Source: Muribaculum sp. (GTDB lineage: Bacteria; Bacteroidota; Bacteroidia; Bacteroidales; Muribaculaceae). Taken from it: 64,000 bases of DNA. This document shows positions 9,562-18,658 of this stretch, one piece after another; the first letter of the stretch is position 1, and each line of letters begins with the position of its first letter. The stretch lies in assembly GCA_023666965.1 (NCBI GenBank), contig JAMPAZ010000001.1, forward strand, positions 1,102,449 to 1,166,448. Direction: 5' to 3'. Position numbers and translations under genes: made by a program. The notes beneath the pieces were generated by a model. It ran no database searches. It saw only the letters and a list, made by a program, of their open reading frames with translations, and was not told the DNA's origin.

Positions 9562-10448
9562 TTGGTGGCTTTTATGTGGCTGAACCATCTGTCGGCTGTT
9601 TTGAAACCGCTGGATTCACGAGTGCCGCAGGAAATTACTTTGTAACGGATGATGCCGTCGGTGTCGGGCTTTAGAAAAATCAGGTAGTTTAAGTCGTCCT
9701 CTTTTACACCGGCCACATTTTCGGGGTTGACTATAATGCCGAGGCCGACTGTTTCGCTCCATTGGGGGTGGTTTTTATCGGGAATGTTAGTTCCCCATGA
9801 TCCTGCTATTCCAATCGTGTCTAAAAAGCCGATGTTGTCTGATTCGAGTTTTTGGATTCCGGTGCAGAAGATGTCGCCGGGTAGATTACCGTCGAGTTTT
9901 ATTTCGACGAGGAGGTCGCGGCTGTCTGAGCATACGGAATAGGTCTGTGACATTTGAATCTTGTGACCGTTATATAACCAATCGCGATCAATGATGCGCA
10001 CGGTGCTGTCGTTCAGTATAGTTTGTGTGCGCGAAGCAACAGTGTCGATAGTGGCAGGAGAATCTTCGTGCCAACCTCTGAAAGAGCCGGCTCCGATTGA
10101 TGCTCCGGCCCAGAGAACATCGCATCCGTACCCTTGGTTTAGTTGCTCGGGAGTGGTGTAGAAGCCGGTTGACTCGAGTTCAAGTTTTGGAGTCTGCTTT
10201 ACGTAAAGGTCAAGACTTTGTCTATTATCCATGTAAACGCGGTAGGCTACCCACGGATTTTCGATGACGGCTCCGTGTCCGTAGATGCTGTTGTACATGT
10301 CGAGCAGATTTGCATCACCGGGAAACGTCACGGATTCAATTCGTGGATGTTTACCGGCGATGTCATTAAGTTTCAGATAAGCATCGGTTTGCGCATGTAA
10401 TAATGAGCAACCGAGGAATGTGGAGATTATTGTTGTTGCTAATTTCAT
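9558..10448 (-). CDS. DUF4861 domain protein, secreted, pectin-associated
   Basis: Secreted protein of a family often found near polysaccharide-degradation genes; its biochemical role is unclear to me. An N-terminal Sec signal (MKLATTIISTFLGCSLLHAQ) with an A-x-A-like cleavage site is visible. Family-like stretches are VIENPWVAYRVYMDN, GCDVLWAGASIGAGSF and DRDWLYNGHKIQMSQTYS. 296 residues, at the short end of the family as I know it. It is the third gene of the PL11-GH105-DUF4861 operon (11-base gap to GH105), which suggests it acts on or binds rhamnogalacturonan fragments in the periplasm. Enzymatic activity cannot be assigned from the sequence. Confidence 0.75.
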   Translation of the reverse strand: MKLATTIISTFLGCSLLHAQTDAYLKLNDIAGKHPRIESVTFPGDANLLDMYNSIYGHGAVIENPWVAYRVYMDNRQSLDLYVKQTPKLELESTGFYTTPEQLNQGYGCDVLWAGASIGAGSFRGWHEDSPATIDTVASRTQTILNDSTVRIIDRDWLYNGHKIQMSQTYSVCSDSRDLLVEIKLDGNLPGDIFCTGIQKLESDNIGFLDTIGIAGSWGTNIPDKNHPQWSETVGLGIIVNPENVAGVKEDDLNYLIFLKPDTDGIIRYKVISCGTRESSGFKTADRWFSHIKATN

Positions 10449-10459
10449 CGTTTTTTCGA

Positions 10460-11824
10460 TTAGTGGAGAATTACAGAAGCTTTCCCGTCGGCATCGAGGC
10501 TGAAAAGCGGTGTTGATGCTTCCGGGTCAACGGCATAGTAGTGAATGGCGCTGTCGTTGAGATAAGGATGATATGTTGTTAGCAATTTGATAATCTCGGC
10601 TCCTGCCCAAATGGTGGGTCCATAGCCGTGAGCGGCCTTTACGCTGACGGGACGATATGCGTAGAAAGCAGGATCAAAGCCCATACCGGTGCCTACACAA
10701 ACGTCTTCCACCTCGCCCTTGTCGTTGATTTTTGAAGATACGGCTTCCCATGCAAGTTGCGCAACGGGGCCGAACGTAATCGGATCGAGCCAGCCTTTGT
10801 TGACCCCATGAGCGATCGCATAAGCGAAAATCGCTGTTGCCGATGTTTCCTCGTATGTCTCGGGACGGTCAAGAAGCTGATGCCAAAATCCATCAATACC
10901 TTGCAAAGAGGCCAATCCTGAGGCGTGTTTTTGGAAAGTGTCTAATATTTCTGCACGTTTGGGATGGTTTTCGGGAAGATAGTCAAGCAGTTGGCTCATA
11001 GTCAGTATGGCCCAGCCGTTTGCGCGCCCCCATGCCATAGAAGGCTGATGAGATGCACCCTCTATATAGCCGTGTCTGAAGATATTTTTTTCAGGAATCC
11101 ACATGCGTTTGATAAAACCTTTAGCAATGTCGGCGGCTTTGTCAAGGTGCTTATAGTCGCCGGTAAATTGGCTTCGTATTGCCATTGATGGCAGTGCCAT
11201 AAACATGTCGTCGAGCCATACGGCATTGTAATGTGGCCGATTGCGTGCAATAGTACCATCGGAAAGGTGAATCGGTACAGTTTCCACGATATTCCAATAT
11301 CGACTTATGTATGGGTAGATATTAAGGGAGGAGTCGGCCATTGCCGCACGCATCCATGCTCCGACCATTGCTCCGGCATCGTCGAGTGTCAGAGGACGCA
11401 TTACTTGCCGCATTTGTCCATCCTCCATTACATTGCCGGTATAATTGTCGGCTTCTCGGGCAAGGAACGCGATGCGGTCGCTGACGTAATCGGCATATTT
11501 AGGGTCGCCGGTTATTTCTGTCGCGTCAAGTAGGGCATCATACATGACTCCCCACTCGTAGCTCGTCAATCGGTAGGTGCCTTGGTTCACCTTACCGTCG
11601 GTCATTTTAGCAGGAGTAGATTGGTCGATATACGCAAAGACACGGTCGATGTCGGCTTTTACGGAGTCGACGGATAGCGTGCCGTATGGGGTCTTATAGT
11701 CAGGCATAAGCAGATGGAGCGGGGTAGTGGAGTCGTTAATCTCCTCCGAATCCGCAATTTTGTCTTGTTTGCCACATGCATAAAGCATGAATGCCAAGGA
11801 CAACAGTATTGTTGTTTTTTTCAT
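10460..11824 (-). CDS. GH105 unsaturated rhamnogalacturonyl hydrolase
   Basis: Predicted to remove the 4,5-unsaturated galacturonyl residue from oligosaccharides released by rhamnogalacturonan lyase. The (alpha/alpha)6-barrel family GH88/105 is recognisable by TSYEWGVMYDALLDA, NAVWLDDMFMALPS (putative catalytic Asp205), MAWGRANGWAI and TSATAIFAYAIAHGVNKG. The N-terminus is a lipoprotein signal with lipobox LYAC at residues 14-17, so the enzyme should be membrane-anchored. 454 residues; the family catalytic core is about 370, with extra length at both ends. It lies 22 bases after the PL11 lyase and 11 before DUF4861, and uses the lyase product. Confidence 0.88.
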   Translation of the reverse strand: MKKTTILLSLAFMLYACGKQDKIADSEEINDSTTPLHLLMPDYKTPYGTLSVDSVKADIDRVFAYIDQSTPAKMTDGKVNQGTYRLTSYEWGVMYDALLDATEITGDPKYADYVSDRIAFLAREADNYTGNVMEDGQMRQVMRPLTLDDAGAMVGAWMRAAMADSSLNIYPYISRYWNIVETVPIHLSDGTIARNRPHYNAVWLDDMFMALPSMAIRSQFTGDYKHLDKAADIAKGFIKRMWIPEKNIFRHGYIEGASHQPSMAWGRANGWAILTMSQLLDYLPENHPKRAEILDTFQKHASGLASLQGIDGFWHQLLDRPETYEETSATAIFAYAIAHGVNKGWLDPITFGPVAQLAWEAVSSKINDKGEVEDVCVGTGMGFDPAFYAYRPVSVKAAHGYGPTIWAGAEIIKLLTTYHPYLNDSAIHYYAVDPEASTPLFSLDADGKASVILH

Positions 11825-11846
11825 TACGATAGCAGGTGATGGTGAT

Positions 11847-13715
11847 TTATTTTACGATGGTTCCGCGGAATTTTTTCCCCTTGAGGTCGGGCCCGAAATA
11901 GAATCCCGGTTCTGACGGCTGGTTGTATCCTACATTTTGATTTGCCACGCTGCTGCGGTAGACCGGATCTTCCATGAATGTATGAAATCGGTATTCAGTA
12001 GGATATGTTGATACGTATAAGCGGAGAGAATTATTGTCGGCGGTGCGTATCAGAACCTCTTCTCGCCAGTCTCCGAGAATATCGGCCTGCAGACATGGAT
12101 TGGCTTTTGTTCCGTTGTTTGACAAGCATCCTTCAAATTCAACAATTTTTTCACAAATTCCGGAGTTTGGATTATATTTACTTACGACGTTTCCGTCAAG
12201 CATCTCTCGTAGCAGGTCGCCGTCCCACCACACAGCCATATTTACAGGTACGCCTGCTTTGACTTCGCTTTCAAAGGCCATAGGTGGAGAAAGGAGTTTA
12301 CCGTCAAAAGTACGGACACCACCGGTATTTGGCGACCAAAGTTCCACTCCGGGCGAATTGGGGTCGATGTCGGCAGCCATGCATCGGCCAATGTCTTTGT
12401 TACTTGGAAATTGGAAAATAACCTTTCCCGTGGCGGCCTCTCTTAGTGACGTTCCGTCTTTTCGGTTTTCGTGGCATCCCCAGACATAATATTTATCGTT
12501 GTTTATGTCGGAAATAAGATGAATGGCATCTCCGTGGTACATTCCGGTAGAGTACAGCCCTTTGCCGTTGTGGTCTATAGCCATCTGCCCATAAATTATT
12601 TCGTCGCATCCGTCGGCATCGATGTCGGCCACGCGCAGATTGTGATTGCCTTGACCGGCGTACGGTTCATTTCCAGGTGTTTCGGAGTCAAAAATCCATT
12701 TCGTTGTAAGCGACTTTCCATCCCAGTCGTATGCAACAAGCCCCGTCTTGGCATAATAACCGCGACACATCACCGCAGATGGATGTTTGCCGTCAAGCCA
12801 AGCAACCGCTGCAAGGTAGCGCTCTGACCGATTGGCGTAGCTATCGCCCCAATCTTTCAGTTGGCCTCTGGCGGGGAGATAGTCGACGGTAGCCATTGCT
12901 TCGCCTGTCAACCCATTGAAAACTGTTAAATATTCCGGACCGGCAATGATTCGGCCCTTCATGTTACGGAAATCAGCACGCCGGTCGCCAATGACGCGGT
13001 TAACACCGTCGGTAGTTCCATCGGCCGTTTTGCAAATCAATTCAGCACGACCGTCTCCGTCAAAGTCTGCGACTAAAAACGGGGTGTAATGTGCTCCCGA
13101 ACGAATATTTTCGCCAAGGTCGATGCGCCACAGGCGTGTTCCGTCAAGTCGATAGCAGTCGATAAGAGTCGGTCCGGTAAATCCGTCGTGGGCGTTGTCA
13201 TGGGAATTGGTAGGATCCCATTTTAAAAATATTTCGTATTCACCGTCGCCGTCGACATCGCCGATGGATGCATCGTTTGCGGTGTAGAAATATTCTTTTC
13301 CGAAAACATCAACACCAAGTTCTGGGTGATCTATGGGAATCTCGATATATCCTTTCGGAGCGTTTTCCGGCAGCTTATATTTCCAGCCCATATTTGTTCC
13401 GGCTATCTTAACTTCATATTCTGTCGCACCGGTATTAGGATAGCGGTCAATGAAAAATGTGGTGTTCGTGATAGGTGACGGTGTGATTTTTTTACTGTTG
13501 CGATAAACGTCGAATGCAATATTTTCGGGATCTGAGGACAGATATCGCCAAGAAATGGCTACGTCCTGTTCGTTTTCACGGACGGCTACGACACCGCGAC
13601 CGAGATTCTCACGGTTAATCTGCGAGTAGTCATAGCGACTTTGCGACGTTGCAGTGGCAACGGTGGTAAGGGCAAAACATATCATCACTGATTTTGTCAT
13701 TGCAAATGCTTTCAT
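11847..13715 (-). CDS. PL11 rhamnogalacturonan endolyase
   Basis: Cleaves the rhamnogalacturonan I backbone by beta-elimination, leaving an unsaturated galacturonate for GH105. A signal peptide covers about the first 25 residues (second possible Met at residue 6). The start of the mature part, ENLGRGVVAVRENEQDVAIS, is characteristic of PL11/YesW. Calcium-binding propeller motifs recur as DVDGDGEYE, DFDGDGRAEL and DIDADGCDE. 622 residues is the normal size. It is the first gene of the three-gene rhamnogalacturonan operon with its own promoter box upstream. No SusC/SusD pair is adjacent. Confidence 0.93.
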   Translation of the reverse strand: MKAFAMTKSVMICFALTTVATATSQSRYDYSQINRENLGRGVVAVRENEQDVAISWRYLSSDPENIAFDVYRNSKKITPSPITNTTFFIDRYPNTGATEYEVKIAGTNMGWKYKLPENAPKGYIEIPIDHPELGVDVFGKEYFYTANDASIGDVDGDGEYEIFLKWDPTNSHDNAHDGFTGPTLIDCYRLDGTRLWRIDLGENIRSGAHYTPFLVADFDGDGRAELICKTADGTTDGVNRVIGDRRADFRNMKGRIIAGPEYLTVFNGLTGEAMATVDYLPARGQLKDWGDSYANRSERYLAAVAWLDGKHPSAVMCRGYYAKTGLVAYDWDGKSLTTKWIFDSETPGNEPYAGQGNHNLRVADIDADGCDEIIYGQMAIDHNGKGLYSTGMYHGDAIHLISDINNDKYYVWGCHENRKDGTSLREAATGKVIFQFPSNKDIGRCMAADIDPNSPGVELWSPNTGGVRTFDGKLLSPPMAFESEVKAGVPVNMAVWWDGDLLREMLDGNVVSKYNPNSGICEKIVEFEGCLSNNGTKANPCLQADILGDWREEVLIRTADNNSLRLYVSTYPTEYRFHTFMEDPVYRSSVANQNVGYNQPSEPGFYFGPDLKGKKFRGTIVK

Positions 13716-13788
13716 GTGAACTTGACTTTGAAAGTTAGATTGGTGATTGATTTGTAGAGCAGTTTTATTAACTACTTTAATTGCAATG

Positions 13789-13796
13789 CAAATATA
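13789..13796 (-). promoter_or_regulatory. -7 box of the PL11 operon
   Basis: TATATTTG on the minus strand matches TAnnTTTG. It lies in the AT-rich stretch upstream of the PL11 start, giving a leader of about 70 bases. No convincing -33 element was found. Confidence 0.45.
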
Positions 13797-13814
13797 ATAT
13801 AATTTTTATATTTT

Positions 13815-14034
13815 TCATAAACGGATCAAGTAGTACGGAAAGTACAAATCTCTTCGTTTATAATTGAGTGGGGGAATGCTGATGTCTATGCCAGATTTCG
13901 CATATTGTTCCACAAACCGCCGTGCGTTTGAACGGAATCTTTCCGTATCCGAGGAGTTCGACGATATGAGCCGTCGAGCAATGAATATTTAGCCGAGCAA
14001 AACGGTCTGGTGACCATTTTACCCGGCTATACAT
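13815..14034 (-). other. Coding-like short region without a clear gene
   Basis: Gene-poor stretch between rpmA and the PL11 operon. On the minus strand one frame opens with ATG at 14034 (MYSRVKWSPDRFARLNIHC) and stops at 13858, 58 residues. A second frame, 13815-13988, has no start codon but reads protein-like (ERFRSNARRFVEQYAKSGID) and its stop coincides with the change to AT-rich DNA. This looks like a decayed gene end or a spurious signal. I recognise neither frame. Confidence 0.25.
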
Positions 14035-14066
14035 TTTTGTGGTCGTTGTTGAAGCGAGGAGATGGC

Positions 14067-14330
14067 TTATGCCTTCTGGTCGGGGGCAATGTTGATAAAC
14101 TGTCTGCCGCCTTTACCTTCGCTGAACACTACGACACCATCGACCAAAGCGTAGATTGTGTGGTCTTTCCCCATTCCGACGTTAAGTCCGGGATGGTGTA
14201 CAGTGCCACGCTGACGCTTGATGATGTTGCCTGCTTTAGCGTGTTGTCCGCCAAAAATCTTAACTCCGAGTCGTTTGCTTTCTGACTCACGGCCGTTCTT
14301 AGAACTACCTACACCTTTCTTATGTGCCAT
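14067..14330 (-). CDS. rpmA: Large ribosomal subunit protein bL27
   Basis: 87-residue basic ribosomal protein near the peptidyl transferase centre. The N-terminus [16 protein letters not shown] and [17 protein letters not shown] are the typical bL27 signature; there is no extra N-terminal cleaved extension as in Firmicutes. It follows rplU by 23 bases, the conserved L21-L27 pair. Confidence 0.97.
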   Translation of the reverse strand: MAHKKGVGSSKNGRESESKRLGVKIFGGQHAKAGNIIKRQRGTVHHPGLNVGMGKDHTIYALVDGVVVFSEGKGGRQFINIAPDQKA

Positions 14331-14353
14331 TTCTTATAAGACTTTTAATGGGG

Positions 14354-14674
14354 TTAAGCTACTAATTCTTTAATCACAACTTTGGTGAAGCATTGGCGAT
14401 GGCCGTTTTTACGACGATAGCCTTTACGTCTTTTTTTCTTAAAGACAATAACTTTGTCACCTTTAACGAGCGGAGTTGCAACTTCGCAAACCACTTTAGC
14501 TCCTTCAACGGTAGGAGCACCAACTTTTACGTTACCGTCGGCATCTACGAGGAGTACACGGTCGAACTCAACTGAGTCGCCTTCTTTTTTGTCCTCGCCG
14601 AGATAGTGAACATACAAGAACTTTCCGGCTTCAGCCTTGAACTGTTGTCCTTGAATTTCTACAATTGCGTACAT
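14354..14674 (-). CDS. rplU: Large ribosomal subunit protein bL21
   Basis: 106-residue 23S rRNA-binding protein. I place the start at ATG 14674 ([19 protein letters not shown]), the canonical bL21 N-terminus; an upstream in-frame start at 14746 would add 24 residues unlike the family and lies inside the structured leader. The C-terminal [16 protein letters not shown] region is the conserved rRNA-binding part. First gene of rplU-rpmA. Confidence 0.96.
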   Translation of the reverse strand: MYAIVEIQGQQFKAEAGKFLYVHYLGEDKKEGDSVEFDRVLLVDADGNVKVGAPTVEGAKVVCEVATPLVKGDKVIVFKKKRRKGYRRKNGHRQCFTKVVIKELVA

Positions 14675-14799
14675 CTGTTTTATAAAAATGTTACAGGTTA
14701 ACTCCGTCAGGCGAGCTCCGGCGATGACCGGAAACTGCTTTTCCATAGCCTGTGCGGAAAAATGTGCACAAAGGTAGGCATTTTCTTTCAGATGCGCAA
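14675..14799 (-). promoter_or_regulatory. Promoter and leader of rplU-rpmA
   Basis: TACCTTTG on the minus strand (14769-14776) with TTG 20 bases upstream (14797-14799) is a well-formed Bacteroidetes promoter. The transcript would carry a leader of about 90 bases before the rplU ATG. It contains a 5-bp GC hairpin (14717-14721 with 14728-14732), compatible with feedback control by bL21, which is inference only. Confidence 0.6.
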
Positions 14800-14887
14800 G
14801 TAATTTTTTTGTTGTTTTTGATGTGACTCTTAAGGAAATAATGGTTAAATTTGCCGGATAAAGTAATTTTGACTGAATAAGGATTTT

Positions 14888-15700
14888 ATGAATGAGCTAT
14901 TTTCTGTAAAAGATCACGTGGTTGTCATAACCGGAGGCACCGGCGTGTTAGGCTCCTGTATCGGAGAATATTTGGCTTGCCAGGGCGCTAAGGTTGTGCT
15001 GATGGGCCGTCGCAAGGAGGAGGGCGACAGGATAGTCGAAGCGATCAAGGCAAAGGGTGGCGAAGCCATATTCTTAGTGACGGATGTGATGAACCAAGGA
15101 GCCGTAGAGCAGAACTGTAGTGAAATATTGTCGCGCTACGGACGTGTCGATGCACTGTTGAATGCCGCCGGCGGTAATATGCCAGGGGCTACTATCGCTC
15201 CCGGATCAACGTTCTTCGATGTCAAAGTCGAAGAGTTTCAGAGGGTGCTGAATGTCAATCTGACAGGGACAGTTATTCCTACGCAAGTGTTTTTGCGTCC
15301 GATGGTTGAAGCAGGCAAAGGCTCAATAGTAAATTTCTCATCAATGGCGGCTTTCCGCCCGATGACACGCGTGCTCGGCTATGCGGCCGCCAAGGCCGGA
15401 ATCAGCAATTTTACAGCATTTATGGCTAATGAGGTCGCTACGAAGTTTACGCCCTCTATCCGTGTCAACGCCATAGCGCCTGGCTTTTTCCTGACCAATC
15501 AAAATCGAGCATTGCTTACGAATCCTGACGGCAGCCTGACCGAACGCGGTAACGACGTAATTCGGCAAACTCCTTTCAAGCGGTTCGGCCGTCCGGAAGA
15601 ATTGTGCGGCACGATTCAATATTTGATTAGCGACGCTTCGAGCTTCGTGACCGGAACCGTGGCAGTCGTTGACGGAGGATTCAATGCATTTGCGATGTAA
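14888..15700 (+). CDS. SDR family oxidoreductase, probable D-mannonate (fructuronate) dehydrogenase
   Basis: NAD(P)-dependent short-chain dehydrogenase. The cofactor motif TGGTGVLG is near residues 15-22, NAAGG near 92, and the catalytic Ser...Tyr-x-x-x-Lys set is in [20 protein letters not shown]. The insert [20 protein letters not shown] is typical of SDR enzymes annotated as mannonate oxidoreductases in Bacteroidetes, which reduce fructuronate in glucuronate/galacturonate breakdown. Substrate is inferred from this resemblance. 270 residues. It is monocistronic, between rplU (divergent) and phoH, and is not linked to uxuA or a kinase here. Confidence 0.75.
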   Translation: MNELFSVKDHVVVITGGTGVLGSCIGEYLACQGAKVVLMGRRKEEGDRIVEAIKAKGGEAIFLVTDVMNQGAVEQNCSEILSRYGRVDALLNAAGGNMPGATIAPGSTFFDVKVEEFQRVLNVNLTGTVIPTQVFLRPMVEAGKGSIVNFSSMAAFRPMTRVLGYAAAKAGISNFTAFMANEVATKFTPSIRVNAIAPGFFLTNQNRALLTNPDGSLTERGNDVIRQTPFKRFGRPEELCGTIQYLISDASSFVTGTVAVVDGGFNAFAM

Positions 15701-15740
15701 AAAATCGACGGTACAGGCATTTTTACAGCGCGGATTGTTG

Positions 15741-15748
15741 TATCTTTG
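15741..15748 (+). promoter_or_regulatory. -7 box of phoH-purC-menG
   Basis: TATCTTTG matches TAnnTTTG and is identical to the clpP box. It lies 30 bases before the phoH ATG. A clear TTG -33 element was not seen. Confidence 0.5.
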
Positions 15749-15778
15749 TAGTCATTAATATATTATTCAAGTCAGCGA

Positions 15779-16744
15779 ATGATTGAACGCATCGTAATTA
15801 TCGACAATGTTGATCCCGTAAGCTTCTATGGCATAAATAATTGCAATATGACGCTTATCCGCAATCTGTTTCCTAAACTCAGAATGGCGGCTCGAGGTCA
15901 GGTTATCAAAGTGATCGGAGACCAGGAGGAGACGGCTAAATTTGAGAAGAAAATTAGGGAATTAGAGGAATATTGCTCGAGATATAACAAGTTGACAGAG
16001 GACGTAATTCTTGACATCGTAAAAGGGAATGCCCCTCAAGAACTTAAGCGCGACGACGTGATAATCTACGGTATCAACGGCCGACCGATATGCGGACGAA
16101 ATCAGAACCAGAAACTTCTGGTAGAAGCATTTTCAAAGAATGACCTGACATTTGCCTTGGGGCCTGCCGGTACGGGAAAGACTTACATCGCGATTGCGCT
16201 GGCCGTACGTGCGTTGAAGAACCGCGAGGTCAGAAAGATAATACTTTCGCGTCCTGCAGTGGAAGCAGGGGAAAAATTGGGATTTCTTCCGGGCGACATG
16301 AAAGACAAGATTGATCCATATCTGCAACCACTTTATGATGCGCTTGAGGATATGATTCCTGCTGTTAAGCTTAAGGAGTACCTTGAAAATAATGTCATTC
16401 AAATAGCTCCACTCGCATTTATGCGTGGACGTACGCTTAATGACGCGGTCATAGTGCTCGACGAGGCGCAAAACACTACCACCCATCAGATAAAAATGTT
16501 CCTGACTCGTTTAGGTATGAACGCGAAGATGATAGTCACGGGTGACGTGACGCAGATAGACCTGCCACGTTCGGTAAATTCAGGTTTGGTTCAGGCATTG
16601 AGGGTGTTGAAAGGCGTGCAAGGAATCGGAATGGTGGAATTCGGCAAGAAGGACATCGTTCGCCATCAGCTCGTGCAACGGATAGTGGAGGCCTATCAGC
16701 AGTGGGACGACGAAAATAAATCGATAAATGAAAACCAATCATAA
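15779..16744 (+). CDS. phoH: PhoH family ATPase
   Basis: Cytoplasmic ATPase of the PhoH/YbeZ type, linked in other bacteria to rRNA maturation together with YbeY. An N-terminal KH-like part (residues 1-75) precedes Walker [13 protein letters not shown] and Walker [27 protein letters not shown] is the conserved PhoH loop. 321 residues is normal. The purC start follows after two bases, so they are translated from one message. Confidence 0.93.
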   Translation: MIERIVIIDNVDPVSFYGINNCNMTLIRNLFPKLRMAARGQVIKVIGDQEETAKFEKKIRELEEYCSRYNKLTEDVILDIVKGNAPQELKRDDVIIYGINGRPICGRNQNQKLLVEAFSKNDLTFALGPAGTGKTYIAIALAVRALKNREVRKIILSRPAVEAGEKLGFLPGDMKDKIDPYLQPLYDALEDMIPAVKLKEYLENNVIQIAPLAFMRGRTLNDAVIVLDEAQNTTTHQIKMFLTRLGMNAKMIVTGDVTQIDLPRSVNSGLVQALRVLKGVQGIGMVEFGKKDIVRHQLVQRIVEAYQQWDDENKSINENQS

Positions 16745-16746
16745 TT

Positions 16747-17694
16747 ATGGCAAAAACTTTAATAAACACCGACTTTAACTTTCCGGGACAGAAGAGTGTC
16801 TATCATGGGAAAGTGCGTGACGTTTATGACATTAATGACGACCTAATGGTAATGGTCGCCACCGACCGCATCTCGGCATTCGACGTGATTCTGCCCAAAG
16901 GCATCCCTTACAAGGGACAGGTGCTAAACCAAATCGCGGCGAAATTTCTGGACGCAACCGCTGACATAGTGCCTAACTGGAAACTTGCCACTCCGGATCC
17001 CATGGTCACGGTAGGCCTGAAGTGCGAGGGATTCCGCGTGGAGATGATAATCCGTGGCTACCTTACGGGAAGTGCATGGCGTGATTATCAAGCCGGGGCA
17101 CGTGAACTTTGCGGAGTCAAACTTCCCGAAGGAATGAAAGAGAATGAGCGTTTTCCGGAACCAATTATAACTCCTACCACTAAGGCTGAAGCCGGGCACG
17201 ACGAAAACATATCGCGAGAAGAAATCATTGAGCGCGGAATAGTGGACAAGGGCGACTATGAACAGATGGAGCGCTATACTCGGGCATTGTTTAAACGCGG
17301 CTCGGAAATGGCGGCTGAGAAGGGTCTTATTCTTGTCGACACTAAGTATGAGTTCGGAAAGCGTGACGGCAAAGTTTACCTCATAGACGAGATTCATACA
17401 CCGGACTCGTCGCGCTACTTCTATGCCGACGGCTACGAGGAACGGTTTGCCAAGGGCGAGCCTCAGCGTCAGCTGTCGAAGGAGTTTGTCCGTCAATGGC
17501 TTATAGAGCACGACTTTATGGGTAAAGCCGGGCAGAAAGTGCCGGAAATGACCGATGCTTACTGTGAGTCGGTCAGTGAACGTTACATTGAATTGTATGA
17601 GCACATAACCGGCGAAAAGTTTGTAAAGAGCGACGAGACCGACCTTGCAGGACGTATCTGCCGCAATGTCGAGAATTATCTCGCAACCCGATAA
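16747..17694 (+). CDS. purC: SAICAR synthetase
   Basis: Joins CAIR and aspartate with ATP to give SAICAR in purine synthesis. Recognisable segments are [10 protein letters not shown] near the N-terminus, [19 protein letters not shown], the substrate loop [16 protein letters not shown] and LVDTKYEFG; the metal site is in [12 protein letters not shown]. 315 residues is the long form common in Bacteroidetes. It lies in a phoH-purC-menG run, nine bases before menG. Confidence 0.96.
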   Translation: MAKTLINTDFNFPGQKSVYHGKVRDVYDINDDLMVMVATDRISAFDVILPKGIPYKGQVLNQIAAKFLDATADIVPNWKLATPDPMVTVGLKCEGFRVEMIIRGYLTGSAWRDYQAGARELCGVKLPEGMKENERFPEPIITPTTKAEAGHDENISREEIIERGIVDKGDYEQMERYTRALFKRGSEMAAEKGLILVDTKYEFGKRDGKVYLIDEIHTPDSSRYFYADGYEERFAKGEPQRQLSKEFVRQWLIEHDFMGKAGQKVPEMTDAYCESVSERYIELYEHITGEKFVKSDETDLAGRICRNVENYLATR

Positions 17695-17703
17695 GTTGTC
17701 AAA

Positions 17704-18447
17704 ATGGAAGTCAGGGCTGAACTGGTTAATCCATACGACAATAATAGATGTAAGACGGAGCAAGTCCGTGAGATGTTTGACAGTATAGCGCCTGCCTACG
17801 ACTTTATGAACCGAATGATGACGTTCGGAATCGATAAGTTGTGGCGGGCAAAGGCTGTCAAGCGTCTTAAACATCATGCGCCAAAACATATACTTGATGT
17901 GGCAACCGGTACCGGCGACTTGGCATTGCTGTTATGTAAGGAGTTAAAGCCAAAGTCGCTCACGGGGATTGATTTGAGCTATAATATGATCGAGATTGCC
18001 CGCAAAAAGGCGGCCCGTTCGGAGCATACCGAGGGTATCGACATGGAATTTCGCACGGCAAACTGCTTGAATCTTCCATTTGCAGAGGGGGCATTTGATT
18101 GCGTTACGGTGGCATACGGTGTCCGCAATTTTGAGCGTCTTCTTCAAGGATATAAGGAGATGTTTCGAGTGCTTTCCGATGACGGGGTTTTGTGTGTAAT
18201 CGAATTGTCGACCCCTACTTCGCCGTTGGTCAAACCCCTCTACGACATCTACACCAAGTATGTTATCCCGATGGTCGGGCGTATTGTATCGCGCGATGTA
18301 AGGGCTTACAGTTATTTGCCTGAAAGTATAGCGGCGGTTCCGCAGGGCGAATCCATGGCCGCGCTTATGCGCGAAGCCGGTTTCCGCGACATAAAATATA
18401 TTCGCCTGACATTCGGAACTTGCACAATATATATGGCAAAGAAATAG
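17704..18447 (+). CDS. menG: Demethylmenaquinone methyltransferase
   Basis: SAM-dependent C-methyltransferase for the last step of menaquinone synthesis. The UbiE/COQ5 signature is visible: FDSIAPAYDFMNRMMTFGID, SAM motif DVATGTGDLALLL, YGVRNFE and LSDDGVLCVIELS. 247 residues. It follows purC by nine bases. menB, menC and menE lie about 38 kb away in this window; all act in the same pathway, and menaquinone is the usual quinone of Bacteroidales. Confidence 0.94.
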   Translation: MEVRAELVNPYDNNRCKTEQVREMFDSIAPAYDFMNRMMTFGIDKLWRAKAVKRLKHHAPKHILDVATGTGDLALLLCKELKPKSLTGIDLSYNMIEIARKKAARSEHTEGIDMEFRTANCLNLPFAEGAFDCVTVAYGVRNFERLLQGYKEMFRVLSDDGVLCVIELSTPTSPLVKPLYDIYTKYVIPMVGRIVSRDVRAYSYLPESIAAVPQGESMAALMREAGFRDIKYIRLTFGTCTIYMAKK

Positions 18448-18463
18448 CGGTCACGTTGTAAAC

Positions 18464-18489
18464 CGACGGTTTTGTTTATAAAACTGTCG
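18464..18489 (+). terminator. Hairpin after menG
   Basis: A 10-base arm (18464-18473) pairs with 18480-18489 with one G-U pair, 17 bases after the menG stop. The T-tract is weak, so termination strength is uncertain. Confidence 0.45.
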
Positions 18490-18496
18490 TTAGGAG

Positions 18497-18538
18497 CTTA
18501 ATTTGAACTTTAATTTGCTTAAAGATGTTCAAATTAAG
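18497..18538. repeat. Perfect 12-bp inverted repeat in menG-lpxD gap
   Basis: CTTAATTTGAAC at 18497-18508 has its exact complement at 18527-18538 with an 18-base AT-rich spacer. A smaller perfect 8-bp hairpin is at 18605-18624, 35 bases before lpxD and overlapping a near-consensus -7 box (CATATTTG). Together they make this 211-base gap unusually structured; they may be operators or leader hairpins of the lpx operon. Confidence 0.6.
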
Positions 18539-18658
18539 TTATTAGAGATATAATGCCCGATGAGGAATTGTTTTTCACTGTGTTTATGATAAAAATGTGA
18601 AAAAAAATGTGCATATTTGCACATTAAAAAATTTCATAAAAATTAGATACACATAAAA

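Noticed and set aside
14010-14285. 91-residue plus-strand frame
   Set aside because: Mostly antisense to rpmA, whose protein is unmistakable.
14675-14746. Upstream start for rplU
   Set aside because: The added 24 residues do not resemble bL21 and overlap the predicted leader hairpin.
16924-17889. 321-residue minus-strand frame
   Set aside because: Antisense to purC and the start of menG, both clear enzymes; long only because of codon bias.
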